64,000 nucleotides of DNA, from the NCBI RefSeq assembly GCF_029784165.1, contig NC_073694.1, positions 40,095,006 to 40,159,005 on the forward strand. The letters are read 5' to 3'. This DNA is from Wyeomyia smithii (taxonomy: Eukaryota > Arthropoda > Insecta > Diptera > Culicidae). Positions 10,154 through 22,503 of this stretch are shown here, one piece after another (the stretch's first letter is position 1; every line of letters begins with the position of its first letter). The notes under the pieces are model-generated. The model saw only the letters and a list, made by a program, of their open reading frames with translations. It had not been told where the DNA came from and searched no databases. Position numbers and translations under genes: made by a program.

Positions 10154-10259
10154 AAACAAAAAAAAGGCCAATCAGCTTACGGTTAGACGTTTCTAATATG
10201 ACCTTTTAACCGATTGTCAATACTGGCGCCAATGCTCAGGGGTACAGAACAACAATTTA

Positions 10260-10797
10260 GGTGGAAATGAAGTTTTCGATGCAATTTTGTGATTTTCGAG
10301 CCATACTATTTATGGAAAAATTGCTTCTTATAAGTAAGTTTACATTTAAATTGAAGTGAAGTTGTTGATCACTTGATTTCAATCAACCTTATGGGAAACT
10401 ACTAGCAATGTTGTTTAGGATGGCTTTAAAAAAACATTTTTTTTTGCGTTTCAGTTTTTAATTGAAATTTCTCAGTGAAGTTTTGTTCAGATGACTATAA
10501 GCTATCGAAGCTATAAAAGACGCATTTTTTGGTGGTTAAACTTTAAATATATTTTTTTACAGGCGAAAAGCTATTGCCGTTTGAATCGTAGAAATACGCC
10601 CTTTTCAAATGTTGATATTTGAAATTTTACAGAAAATAATACTATATTTTTCCGCAATTTTTGATATTTTATTTCACTGATTTTAGAACCACTCTAATTT
10701 TCGCTTCAATTTAAATGTACACCTGCTTTTAAAAAGTAACTATGCGATAGACAGTATAGTGCTAAAATCACAAAATTGTATCGAAAACATCATTCCC
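10260..10797. repeat. Imperfect inverted repeat, probable foldback element
   Basis: The left arm (10262-10365) contains GAAGTTTTCGATGCAATTTT and TTTACATTTAAATTGAAG. The inverse of both appears at 10700-10797. The roughly 330-bp centre is AT-rich. No duplication or coding frame was identified. Confidence 0.5.
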
Positions 10798-11646
10798 GTA
10801 TTTAATTTGTACACCTGATAATTCGATAAAAACAGCGATCCTTAATGTGCGCTTTAAGGAACATTTGAATTTGATTTTTTTATTGAATCTATTGGTAAAG
10901 TAGGATTGCTATTTTGAGTCTATCGAAAGCCTTACTGAAGTCAGTTTAAAGTTGAATTGTATTATATAAAATTGATGAATTTACAATTACGAAAAGGTTC
11001 GTAGTAATCTTTAAACCACATATATTATAGCAATAGATTGGAACCAACATTTTCACTAGATTGGTTTGGTATATTAGTATTGAGAAAGATACTTTTTCCA
11101 TTTCATCGAAATGCAAAAGAATTCAAGTGAGTAAAAAAGGGTTGTGGATGTTCTTTGAATTATTTTTTATTAAAATTTATTCCTTAAAACTGGTGAAATT
11201 CTATGTGTCCCAAAAGTCGAGAGTTTAAATCCTAGGGAAATCCTGAAATTTAACTATTTTTTTTAAATTTCGAAGAAGTGAGTCAAGTATAAAACAACAT
11301 ACGATGGAAACCAAACGAAGGCATTGTAAAAAATAGGAGGAGAAGCAAAATTTGAAAGTAAGTTAAAGTTTATAAATCTATATTGTCATGAATTTCGAAT
11401 AAATTACAAAAAAAAAATCAAGAAAGTTAAGGGTAATTTCACGGGAAATTGATAATGGACTAGACATAAGTCTTGTAGATTCATATGTATTTGCATTCAC
11501 TTTCGACTGGAGCACACACAGCTATTGCATAGGTGTTTTGACCATATTAACTCAAGCGTTATATCGTTTTAATATTTTTTATTGAACATTTAAACAATTT
11601 TCATTCAAAAAACGTTGAAAAGCTTAGTTAAATTTTTTTTTTGATT
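10798..11646. other. AT-rich DNA, nothing recognised
   Basis: Low-complexity AT-rich sequence with short T and A runs. It ends at the TA flanking the DD37D element. Confidence 0.35.
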
Positions 11647-11648
11647 TA

Positions 11649-12740
11649 CAGGGTGTCATCGTGAAAGTGATGCACTTTATTATACCATAAAGTAAAAACG
11701 AATAAATATTTCTTTTTTGGTTCTTTTTTATTACTAAAGTTATTTTTTTATACTAAAGTAGTAAAGTTACAGTTGAATTAGTTTAACTCAAATCTATCGT
11801 CTTTGCATTGGATAAAGGCCCGCAAATGCTTCTCAAAATTATCAGAAGCCGCACATACGACTCCGGTCGGCATTTTATCTCAGATTTTCAACTAACGGTT
11901 CCTAAAAATATTCAAAGTTCTACTTCAGCATGTACCTCCAAATGCTGAAGTCGAATGGATTCAAATCGGGAGAGGATGCGTGCCATTCAGAGGTGCTGAT
12001 AAAACACAGTAAATTTTCGTTGCACCACTTCTGAACAACCAATGCCTTATGTGTTGGCCCTGAATTTTGTAAGAAGCAGAAACTTTTCTCGCCTAACAAT
12101 TCCTTGGCACAAGGCAAGGATTCATTTTCACACTCGTGTTGATAAATAGCAGTGGTTACTTCCTCTGTTGAATATTGCTCTCCAAACCATCAATCCTCTT
12201 TTATCGGCTGGAATATCGGGAAGACATAAACGATTTTTTATCTGAAAAAGTTATGTTGTGAGCATGAGCAGCGTGCGTCTTTAGTAACAATCGAGACCTG
12301 GCCCTGTCGGCAATATTCCTGCGAGATATTCCGTGAATCTTTTGCTTGAAAGCTCCGTAGCCAAGAACATTCTTGATTATTTTATGCATGGTGCTATGAC
12401 TCATGTTCATTTCACGAGCCATTTTTTCCCGAACGGGCTGGATTCCACCGGATACGTTCATTAACCGCTTTTATCACCGCTGCAATCTGCTCACTCCCTT
12501 TTTTCACCCGGATTCTGCTCGGAGATGTGACAGCTTCCCCCTGATCTGTATGTTGCTTCTTCCAGCAAGATACAAAATCTTGATTTTCATCTGAAAAAAG
12601 TGAAACACTGACTTTGTCACTTACGAGTGAACCCTTAAACATGTGTCACAATCAAAACAAACACAGCTGATTAACAGGGTAGACTTTCCGTGCGCAATGA
12701 GACACTCATATATGTGTATCACTTTCACGGTAATACCCTG
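11649..12740 (-). mobile_element. DD37D-type mariner (maT-like) transposon, inactivated
   Basis: Terminal inverted repeats of about 28 bp are present. The left begins CAGGGTGTCATCGTGAAAGT. The right, on the minus strand, begins CAGGGTATTACCGTGAAAGT. TA flanks both (11647-11648 and 12741-12742). The 1092-bp span is close to full length for this family, and the transposase lies on the minus strand with frameshifts. The element ends directly against a half-copy of a foldback family at 12743-12905. Confidence 0.82.
11920..12642 (-). pseudogene. DD37D mariner transposase pseudogene
   Basis: From the N-terminus (12642 downwards) the pieces are: a first region ending RWNPARSGKNG, then in another frame EKMAREMNMSHSTMHKIIKN (helix-turn-helix), HGISRRNIADRARSRLLLKT and NITFSDKK, which keeps the first catalytic Asp near 12240. 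After a gap, 12117-11920 gives FCFLQNSGPTHKALVV and SSPDLNPFDFSIW. From the second catalytic position to the final Asp there are 37 residues, the DD37D spacing. The second catalytic position is Asn (AAT) instead of Asp. With the frameshifts this rules out activity. The intact enzyme would cut and paste the element at TA sites. Confidence 0.75.
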
Positions 12741-12742
12741 TA

Positions 12743-12905
12743 TTTATAATTTCAATGGTGAAAAATTGGTGTTAATTTGACTTTTTCAAAATGCATACAA
12801 ATTCGAAATGCAATGCGCCAAGCGGAAACAAAACCAAACGACTTCTGATAAGTTTGGGTTTCTTCGGGTTCCCAATTGGGAAATCGTTCACTTTGCCCCA
12901 CCCTA
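12743..12905. repeat. Half-copy of the TAGGGTGGGG foldback family
   Basis: The right end is TTTGCCCCACCCTA, and internal sequence such as GAAATGCAATGCGCCAAG followed by ACAAAACCAA matches the arms of the element at 21189-22079. The left half is not visible, and the copy is cut off by the mariner element. Confidence 0.6.
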
Positions 12906-12906
12906 G

Positions 12907-15600
12907 TATACGTTATTGTAAATAAGTTCTACATCTCATGCATAAACAACGCCCTAGAAAAAATCGAAGTTTTAAAGAAAAACTTTTTCAATGACTTCAC
13001 TTACTTGAACATATAAGCCTTTCTAAAAAATAAAGCTTTATTTGGAATTACACGTTGTAAGACACTTGTTAAAAGAATAGTTGGCTTCGGTTAATGGAAA
13101 AATGTATTGAAATGATCGACTGCGTGTGATACAATCCTGTTACCTGAAGTTTGTGAGGGATAAGAACGCTCGAATGATCGACTCAATACTGTATACGTAG
13201 AAACCATTTCCACACTTAATTAAATACCACATACCTAACCATCAATTGGCATTTTGTGGCTTAAAAATAACTATCTTCTACAGCTGGAGTCATAATTAAG
13301 TCCGCAGTGCCGTTCTGCCCGGTGCAGTCCATGTGGAACAAATCCGTGTGCGGTTTTACCATACCCCCAATGCCAGATTCTGAGGCAAAAAAAGCGATAG
13401 TGATAAAATGAGTCTGCAAATGGCCAACGAAATACACCGCAATTCTAACAGAGTTGCGGTTCTCCAGTCACGTTCCACTCCCGGGAGGCACACAAGAGAG
13501 AGGCATATGGCTTCGCATTGCTGCTCGAAGTTTCGAACGCTCGAACACGTCCGCGTTAGTTTCGGGTTTCCAATTAAATTAAATGTTGTGATCTTCACTG
13601 GTTGGGAAAAACGATCCTCACCATCAGGGTGCACGGCTATGATGTGCTTGAGTCCGAGATTTCTGATCCCATCCGCCATTCGGATGGATTTCATGAAATT
13701 GTTCTTTTTTTAATTTCCTTAGCACAAAGAACTCAAAGTTTGAGTTTTTTCATTTTCCAGTAATAATGACAGGTGCGCAGAAGCTTCGCTTCCTCTAAAT
13801 TGCTTTCCGAGAATGCCAGAGCAGACTGCAGAAATTGGCGAGTTAGGGATTGCTAATTTCGAACCAACTTCTTGGAATTTGAAACAGGCTGAAATCCCTG
13901 CTTAAACAAACACCGCTTTTTCTGACCCAGTTTTAACGGTCATTAATAACTAGTCTGCCAGATCGCCATCAGCGTTGCAAATTCACACTCGCCCGACGGA
14001 AGTGCGTGCCGCGATCGGCTGTAATCAATCTTGTGGCGCTTCCAGTGCTGGTGGGCCGGGTACTGCATAGATGAGTTCAATTAACCGCACGCCAGTCAAG
14101 TGGGAAGTGCGGTGACTCGCTGCCACCTGGGCGGATGATAGTGCAACCGGTTGTTAGCTCTTCTACTAACGCCAACGGTGACAGAAGTTCTTAGCGGAGC
14201 ATCAGGCAATGACTTCCGCTTTTTCCAGTAGGTCACTGCCACTTATTGACCATGGGTCTTATCGATCGCGTTCTCAATGCGACGACAAACAGGAAGGCGA
14301 CAATTGTCGAGCTGCTGTTGTTGATACACATGTTTAGACTGGCAGAGGATCTAAATCCGGACCAAACATAGTTCCTCACTTGGACGCCACGAGGGGCACG
14401 AACGTAGTTAAATCACTTGTCAATAGGAGAAAAATGGTAATTCTACTGTAACGGAATGCTGCAGAGCATGTTTTATGGAAAACAGCTTTATTGTTGACTA
14501 ACTCCGCTTCGCGGCGGGAAAGTGAAGGGTGATATGATTGTTATTCAATCGCTAGTGTAATTATAATTACCATTCAAACACTCGCGCTCGTGTAAGGTTA
14601 CGCAAGAACAAATGCCGTCGAGTAACATTGGAAATAATGCTAATTTAAGTATATTTTTTCCTCTCTTTTTAGGTAAGTTCTACTCTTAACTGGTATGACA
14701 TCGCGCTATGGCAAGCTTGTTCTTACCGAGGCGAAACCAGCGCAAATGCTGATAAATGAATCTTCAATTGAACAAACAACGCAATTACCCAGAGTACTCC
14801 GCGCGAGCATCACGGCCAGATTCACTCTAGAGATCGCTCCGCACAAAGGGGGCTGAAACCTGATGCTGCTCCATTTGTGTTCCATTATTGTGCTTCCAAC
14901 CCTCGCGGATCCAGACAGTACGGAACGGTAAAACATCTCATTATGGGTTTCGTTGATAAGAGTTCCAACCAACAGACTCTACCGAGACGTTCGTCGTAGG
15001 TCTTCGAACTTAGTTCGTGTTCGCGAATCGTACTATAAGCCGGTAAGGAAGAGGAAAAAAACGGAAAATCATCTCATTTAATTTGAAGGGCCCCTTTTCT
15101 GGTCATTTTTGTCTCGGAAGATCTCAGACCGGGCCAGAGCTGGCATAGAACAGACGAACGTAGACAAGGAGAAGAAAACGGAGAAGAAAAACAGATCACG
15201 AAATTTGATTTTACTTTCACGGTTATACAAAGAGATTTGTTATGAACTACGCTGCTGGGGAAGGCTTGTGGAACTGCACAACACAAGGCGGGTTCGGATG
15301 TACCATCTTCCCTCTTGAGTTGGGTGTTTAACCTTTTAGCTCATCGGAAGATGGCTTCTGGAAATGACACATCACGACTTTTCATCTGCGCGGTAAGCAT
15401 TCAAGCTTGTGGCGCATCTTTGGTGTACTTTTACATGTGTCGTGATCGACGCAATTTTCCTTGCGGTTTTTTTCAGTTGGAGCAAAGATCGACAAACAAA
15501 GTCTTACCTAGTCTTACCCACTGATTTTCAAACTTAGGCACTTCGGTGTGTTCAAACAAAGCTTGGAACTTGTTGCCATGTTTTTGGTGCAATCTGGAAC
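12907..15600. other. Element-poor, GC-richer DNA without a recognised gene
   Basis: About 2.7 kb without transposon termini. GC content is higher around 13900-14450 and 14700-15350. Frames exist on both strands (13356-13713, 14706-14972, 15074-15318), but none shows a recognisable domain or a splice-consistent chain. This could be intronic or regulatory host sequence. That is inference from composition only. Confidence 0.35.
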
Positions 15601-16339
15601 TTTGAATTGTAATTGATGTAATTTCCGATTGTTAGCATTTTGTTAAAAAACCCCTTCACATCATTAAATCCAAATGAAAATAAGTGAATGTTGTTTATAC
15701 ATTATTTTTATTTGAATTTTCATTTCCTATTCGGCGTAAGTTCATAAATTGGTAATGAGAAAAGCCTACCCATCAGTTTTAGAGTTTCGTTCCGGTGGAA
15801 TAAAAAATAATCAATTGAAAAAATTTCAACTCATTATTCATTAATATTATGCCAGAGGCGAATTGTAAAATAAGGCAAAGCCTGTTTAAATACAAAAAAA
15901 AAATATTATGCTTGTTTTTATAATGAAGCTTCATATGAATATTTGGTAGTCAAGTTCGATCGATCCATTATTTGGCATGAAATTGATTCTTCTGATAAGG
16001 AGAGTTTTTAGGAGGATTCCAGTCCTTCAGTGAAAAATATAAAAACACAAAATCAATCAACAAACCCATGATTTCAGTAAGTAAAACGACCACTTCTTAC
16101 GATCAGCTGTTGAACTATTAAACACCTGTTGGAGAGCAAACGATAAATTGAGAAGAAAAATCCCGCCTTCGCCTCCAATCCAAATGAAACTTCTTTTATG
16201 GCTTTTCATTTACCAATAGTTTGAAACCTCAAAATCCGATTAAAATAGAGTATTTAAATGTTGAATTAAACGTTATTTACTGTCATAATTCAATAGCATA
16301 AAAAAATAGCGAGTGGAGAACCACAATTTTCACTAAATT
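15601..16339. other. AT-rich DNA, nothing recognised
   Basis: AT-rich, with A runs near 15894 and no clear repeat termini or coding frame. Confidence 0.3.
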
Positions 16340-16827
16340 TTTGCTAGAATTATTTTTCATAGTTTCACATGAATGTTGTGCAAAATTAGCATCATAGCCG
16401 AGACATTATTATCAAGGTTTGAAACCTGGATAATAATGTGTCTCAGCTATGATGCATTTTTCATAAGAACATGCTTTTCTCGTGTTTTGGTAGATACAAA
16501 TGACTAAAATAACAAAATGTTCACTAGCATAATCTTACATGTTTATATTGGTATATTGATGACAGATTTGAAAAAATGGTCAAATCTGCTTCGAGCTGGC
16601 TATCTGTATTTTCTGTATTGTTCTAATTGAATGAACGCAGTAATTGGTCAGTCTTAAACTTTTCTTTGTAATTTTGGTGTACATTTTCTTGTAAGTGAAT
16701 TCAATAATATACAATTTTGTCTGTCTGTATGCCAATTTTAATCCGATTTGCAGTTTCGAAATTTTGGGATGATCAATTTTCGAGTGAAGTTAGCTGAAAG
16801 AATTAATTTATTTTTGCTCTTTGAGCA
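16340..16827. repeat. Dispersed repeat, copy 1, with a strong hairpin
   Basis: It aligns by eye with 19617-20048 in the same orientation. Shared blocks include AAATAACAAAATGTT-like sequence, CAAATCTGCTTCGAGCTG and GAACGCAGTAATTG. A near-perfect hairpin occupies 16389-16455. No termini or duplications were defined, so the repeat class is unknown. Confidence 0.65.
16389..16455. repeat. 67-nt near-perfect hairpin within the dispersed repeat
   Basis: Arms GCATCATAGC-CG-AGACATTATTA and TAATAATGTGTCT-CA-GCTATGATGC pair almost completely around a loop of about 20 nt. The same place in the second copy (about 19656-19724) is degenerate and pairs poorly. It is most simply an internal inverted repeat of a MITE. 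Confidence 0.7.
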
Positions 16828-17883
16828 GGAAATACTGCCGAAACTTGTTTTAAAGAGTGATTGCTGATAGTAATTTGACAGTTTGAAATAATGAATTATT
16901 TTTTGGGAGAAATAACCCAATATTAGATTGGTTTTTAAACGTTATCTTCTTTCGAAAATTGTTGACTCCATGTTGTCATAAAAAAATTACGTTCGTTGAT
17001 TGTTGATGAATAATTTATGCATTTTGAGTATGATTAGCCAATATTTCAGAGTTGCAGAGAGAGTGTTAATTCGAGCGTTTATTTCACTTCTTTATGTTTT
17101 TTGTTATTTAGCCATATTATACCGTTAAGAGATAGGGAATAAATTTGCCGAGGACAGAAAAAAGTTACCATTAACCTTGATAACTGATTCCTGATTTTCG
17201 ATTTACTGCGAAAAATTTTTCTATTTAAAAAAATTTTATTTGGCAGTTTTTAATATGTTCTTTTGACATGGTTATGCTAATGGTTTGACAATGTAAATTA
17301 TACTGACGCATCATATTTCTGCATAGTTTTTCTGCGCTGTTTTCTTGGTCTAAGATGCCGTAAGGGTGTTCAAAAGCTGTGTTGTGATAATAATAAAGCA
17401 GAGTCTATACAATTTGAAGTAATGTCATTGACGAAAAATGCAATATTAAACGAAAGAAAGCAGTTTCATAAACCGAGTGGTGGCACCCAGTTTTTAAAAC
17501 TGCTCTGAAAATTTGAGTCTTAACATTTTTATTGTAAACTATAGCTGAGAACTAGGCGAACCAGCCAAAACGCTGAAAATTAGAGTTGAAATGTTAGAGG
17601 CTTGACGGACCGTTCTGATACTAAGTTTATTATTTTGGCTAGGAATGAGTGTAGTATTGTCCTAATCTTCAGTCAAGCAACACGTGCGAAAGGAATTCTG
17701 TTATTTCGATTCAAAATTCAAAATAATTTGTGTAAGGCATTTGTTTTGCAAATAAAAAGGCTACCTCATTATAATGCTGTTTGTTACCTCACTTGCATTA
17801 TTGCATTCGAGAATGATCGTCAAGAATAAATTCAAAGCAAACTTCTCACTCCAAAAACTAATCAAATAACTCTCTAGAAATTG
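16828..17883. other. AT-rich DNA, nothing firm recognised
   Basis: The only point of note is a short motif at about 17551-17577 (GGCGAACCAGCC, then GCTGAAAA), which recurs at 46803-46830. No coding or terminal repeat structure is visible. Confidence 0.3.
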
Positions 17884-18760
17884 TGTGGTAGCCCTGAAAA
17901 GATTTGAAATTGCATCTGGGCCTTCGGATATCTTTGCGGTTTGGGAGTATTCATATTAGTTGGTATTTGACCATTCTGGCTGTTCCTCAAAAACTGGCAG
18001 TTGCTACCTTGGACTTAAAAAATGGAACATATTGCTGGGCTCTGAACATTATTTTGATTTTATCAATAACCATACTGTTTGATATTTGGTCATTTTTGGC
18101 TGTATTCCAGCATCCGGAAGTCACCAGCTTGGATTCAAAAATGGGGTCTGAATTTGATTTACGATCTCTGAGCATCTTTTCTATTCTGAAATAACCATTT
18201 TTGGCTGATTTCCAGCAACCGGAAGTGCAAAATGGCAAAATTGATTACGGAAATACCCATATTGGGTGGTATTTGATCTTCTCCAGGAACCGGAAATCGC
18301 TATATTGGATTTTTAAACAGCGTCTGGATTCGATTTCCGGTCTCTGGGCACCATATTTCGATTTCCAAAACACCGATATTGGGTGATATTAAGCCACTAA
18401 AGGCTGTTTTCCGAAAGCCGGAAGTCGCCACCTTGAATTTCAAAGTTGCATCCGGATTTGTTCTCCGGTATCCGGGCATTATCTCGATTCCGAAATAAAT
18501 ATTTTTGGCCTTTTTTCCATAACCAAAAATGACGCAGGGGTCGATTTCTGGCCTATGAGCATTATCTCTCATTATTAAATATTCATTAAATATTAATAAT
18601 CTGGATTACGGAAATAGCCATTTTGGGTGGTATTTCGAAAAGGCGTATTAAATCCCTTGACATCATTTCGATTACAGAAATATCCGTATTCGGTGGAGTT
18701 TGGTCATTAAAGGTTGTTTTCCGGAAACCAGAAGTCATCATATTGGATTTCAAAATGGTA
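17884..18760. repeat. Degenerate minisatellite, about 120-bp unit
   Basis: About eight diverged units, many around 115-125 bp and some truncated to 60-80 bp. Recurrent blocks are GGTATTTGG, GGCTGTTTTCC, CCGGAAGTC, TTGGATTTCAAAATGG, GATTTCCGGTCTCTG and ATTTCGATTCCGAAATA. Unit starts are near 17958, 18069, 18195, 18258, 18374, 18498, 18611 and 18678. Short open frames on both strands (for example 17987-18238 and 18300-18572, minus) come from the repeat and are not genes. The array stops exactly where the MITE at 18761 begins. Confidence 0.8.
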
Positions 18761-19564
18761 GGGAAACTGCTCCATTATTCATCTCAGCCCATATATTCAT
18801 CTCGTACAACATGAAAACACAATTGAAAACAGGAAAAAACGCATATTTTCGAACTAAACCAATCAGCTAATCCATGGAATAGATTCTTCTTAGTTCACTT
18901 GGGATTTCTCATATTGTTGATCTTCAGACAATCTTATAAAAACTCACTTAAAAGCGGAAACGGAACTCGTTCAGCAGCTGACCAAAGTTTTTTTCATCAC
19001 TAGCGGATCACTTTTTACTTTAATCACTAAACAAAATCACTCACTATACTCACTACATTAAACTATTCTTCCTTTAATCTTTGAAATGTTCATCTCAAAT
19101 TTCTTAAAACAAGATTGAATTAGCAGAAATATATGAGATGAATTCCTTCAATTCCTAAATTTCAACTGTATGTATTTTCATCTGCTTTTACTGCGTTGAA
19201 AAAATTAAAAGTTGCCAAATCAGTTTCTGTTAATACGAAAAAATCATACTGAAAATGTTGAATTATTCCGACATAATTGACATAAATCGACAGCACTATA
19301 GTGGTTACCTAGGTTACCAATTTTGCACGTAAACAAAAACAGTGAGATGAATATAGGGGCGAATTGTGATTCAAGTTTTGAGATGGATATGGAAGCGTTA
19401 TGAAAAATGGTTTGTTTTACAAAATTCGGGATGAACCTAGCTAAGTTTACTAAATATACGATGCTGAACGATTCCATAAGAGCACGTAAGCGTTTTCTGT
19501 TTATTTGTTCAATGATTTCGTGAGAATTTGGTGTTTAATGAGATGAATAATGAAGCAGTTTCCC
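18761..19564. mobile_element. MITE with GGG(G/A)AACTGCTCC ends, copy 1
   Basis: The left end is GGGAAACTGCTCCATTATTC and the right is its inverse, GAATAATGAAGCAGTTTCCC with one mismatch. TA flanks both ends (18759-18760 and 19565-19566). It contains several TGAGATGAAT motifs and no coding capacity. It shares most of its length with the copy at 32141-33141. Confidence 0.8.
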
Positions 19565-19616
19565 TATGTTTAATTTTATAATGCCCAAAAGTAGTGATAC
19601 CTCACCATTAAACAAC

Positions 19617-20048
19617 TTTTTGCTAGTTTTTTTTTCTAGTCACACATGAGTGTTTCGCTAAAATAGCGCGACTTTTCATAAGATTTGACACCTGGATAAC
19701 GAATGTGGCTCAGTTATAACGCATCTTTCGTATGAACATATGATCATGCTTTTCTCGAAACAAATAACTAAAATAACAAAATGTTTACTAGTAATATGTT
19801 TGTACTGGTATATTGACAACAGATTTGGGGAAACGATCAAATCTGCTTCGAGCTGATACATTGTATTCTCTGGATAACCATTTGGGTTGTGCTTTTTGCA
19901 AATTTAGATCAACACTTGTTTGAATCGAAAGAACGCAGTAATTGCTCAGGCTCAAACTTTTTCTGGTAATTCTTTTGTACTTTTTCTGCTAGTTGATCAA
20001 TTTTCGAGTACAGCGAGCTACAAGTATCGTTTTATTTTCGCACTGCTC
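19617..20048. repeat. Dispersed repeat, copy 2
   Basis: It matches 16340-16827 in the same orientation. It has an extra stretch near 19878-19912 and a degraded hairpin. Class unknown. Confidence 0.62.
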
Positions 20049-21180
20049 GAAACCGCTTCCAATGATTTGAAAGCAAGAGCACGTTAAAATCTATGCGCAT
20101 TATAATAAAAATAAGCAAAATATCCTTTCTGTAGCTTTTTGTCGTAAGATGTGGTTCAACTGCGACAATTCTTTTGATTTTTATGGTATCGTTCTGTGGC
20201 TTTATGCAGCTTCTGATCAAAAAAACATATTTGGTTCATTACCCAAGAAACATTTTTTGGCTGAATAAACGTTTTTATAACTAATCTTTTTCAGCTGACG
20301 GCTGAACAGAGGTCGAATAATATATTTCTAAATATTTAATCAGCTTTTATTCAGTCGGTTTTATAGAACTAAATCAGTTACTTGTTACATTCGGCTTCCT
20401 AAATAGCCGAACAAGGGCTTAATAAGAAATAGCTCAGCCATTTGAACAACTGTTGTACATGCTGGTCGATTCTGTTCAAGCGATTATTCATTCTTTGTAC
20501 AGCTTGTAGAAAAACTTTTTTACAGCCAACAGTAGCTGGCTTATAGTCTATATGACTAGTGTATGCGCCTATATGACAATTCCATGGTTAAAATTGTACA
20601 TTCAGTCATTCTGAAAAAGTGCTTTCTCAGCTTAATTACAGCTACGATATATAATTCAAAATTTATATTCGTCTTAATTAGACAATTTTTTTTATTGTTT
20701 AGGCGATTCGAACACATCTAAATCTTTCCATTTTTTGCACTTTTGTGTGTATTTTTCATCGTTTATTTTTATATTATTTTTAGTGAAAATTACCTTTTTA
20801 GTACCCAATTACTTTACTGCCAGTCTCGAATCTCGAACTCGTGCTCATGAGGTTGCTGGTAGAACGCGTTGCGTCTATTTTGACATACATGCATACTAAC
20901 AATTTACCCGTACATCTATTTCGAGTTTATTTCATAAACAATTTTACACTGGCTGTATATAAACTGAATTGTAGCTGAACTAGCGCCTCAGCATTTTGTA
21001 CAGATGGAGCTGAACAAGCGCTTTAGCATTTTTATGAAATGCTGCTTTGCTTATAACCACAGCTTTGTAGTGAATTTCAAGATTTTCACAAAATCTCAAT
21101 ATTTCCTAGAGCAGTTCAGAGTCCAGAACATGAATTACAATTTTTTATTCATTCTAAAAGTTGTTTTTTAGAACATTTTG
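20049..21180. other. Unclassified AT-rich stretch with a weak tRNA-like segment
   Basis: Starting near 20245 (ACCCAAGAAACATTTTTTGG) there may be an uncharacterised element. Its first bases resemble the left edge of the block at 46459 (ACCCAAGTAAC). On the minus strand, 20820-20880 contains GAGTTCGAGATTCGAGAC preceded by GCGTTCTACCAGCAACC, which is weakly like a tRNA T-arm and anticodon region. Boundaries and class are unresolved. Confidence 0.3.
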
Positions 21181-21188
21181 ATATTCAT

Positions 21189-22079
21189 TAGAGTGGAGAA
21201 GGTAATCGATTTTCTTGAACCAAGTGTTTTTGGTTCTTTTTGGGGTCTCAAACAACCCTGATTTTACCTGAAGTGGATTGGTTTTGTCTCCGCTTGGCGC
21301 ATTGCATTTCATATTTGTATGAAAATTTATATGGGAAAACCTACCTTTTTGCATTTACCTTTCTAGAGAGCTCAATAATGCTCTAATAATGCACTACATT
21401 ATGTTGAAGTATAGTATTTTAGATGCCAACAACATTGCAAAGACACTGAAGAGCTAGAATGTCCCTAAGAAGAGCTATAGCTGTTCAAAGTTGAGTATGT
21501 CGATTTAAATACAGAAAATTTTGTTTTCTGCCAACATTACCGATGTACCGACGTCAGTAGGATTCTTAACAGAAATAACCTGTCGTAACGAGTTTTTACA
21601 CTTACCTGGATCAAGCATACAAATTTAGATCAATATTCTAGGCGTAGGTATAATTTACAACGTGTTTCAGAGATTACTTCTGTTGGACTGACGCCGGTAT
21701 ACTGGCAGGGTTGGCAGAAAAAATGATTTGCAATATAAATTTCGACGTGCTCAACTTTGAACATCTCTAGTATTTTTTTGGGACACCCTAGCTCTTCAGT
21801 GTCTTCGGCCAAGTTGTTAACCATCAAAAAACCTTTAATTTGAAGTCATGAAACCTATGGTTTGAGCTATTTGGAGCTTTTAGAATGGGAAATGCAGAAA
21901 AGTTGGGTTTTCCATACAAATCTCCATATAATTTTGAAATGCAATGCGCCAAGTGTAGACAAAACCAATCGACTTCAGATAAATTTAGGATTGTTTGGGC
22001 CCCAAATAGGACAAAAAAAATTGGTTCTTGCTTTCCGCTATCAAGTTTCGTTTTCTCCATATAACGATTCCCCACCCTA
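21189..22079. mobile_element. hAT-like foldback element, TAGGGTGGGG family, complete copy
   Basis: The left end is TAGAGTGGAGAAGG and the right end, on the minus strand, is TAGGGTGGGGAATCG. A perfect 8-bp duplication, ATATTCAT, flanks it (21181-21188 and 22080-22087). The arms (about 21189-21590 and 21650-22079) mirror each other. Shared blocks are TTTGTCTCCGCTTGGCGC against its inverse near 21940-21970, and GACACTGAAGAGCTAG against its inverse near 21790. There is no transposase. Confidence 0.78.
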
Positions 22080-22503
22080 ATATTCATACGTTTAAATAGG
22101 GTACAATATCAAGTTTAATATGTACAGCTAAAAGATGTAAAAATTTTTTGGAGAATAACTATGCCGTAAACAGAATAAAGCTATCTCCAACCTTATTGAA
22201 GTTTTTCTAGATTAACTGGGATTTTGTTTTATTTGTAATAACCAACGATTTTTTTTATATTTTTCATTCTCAAAAATATATAATTTTTCAAGAAGTTGAA
22301 TGCATTTTTTATCGCAGTAAATTTCGAATAACTTTTAAAATCTAGTTTATTGTTTTAACCATAAATTGTTTTTCAGAATTTACACTTGTGCACCATCTAA
22401 ACATACATTTTCATAGTTGCCGCCATAGTAAAGCCTGTTTCAAATATCTACCCCAAGCTTCCATTTAAAGGGTGAATCCCTTAAAACAAATTTAAGCCAT
22501 CGG

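Noticed and set aside
17987..18572. Minus-strand frames across the minisatellite that look like a repetitive protein
   Set aside because: They follow the degenerate 120-bp repeat and break wherever units are truncated, as expected of non-coding repeats.
17884..18760. CRISPR-like repeat array
   Set aside because: The units are long, diverged and contiguous with no unique spacers, and the genome is eukaryotic.
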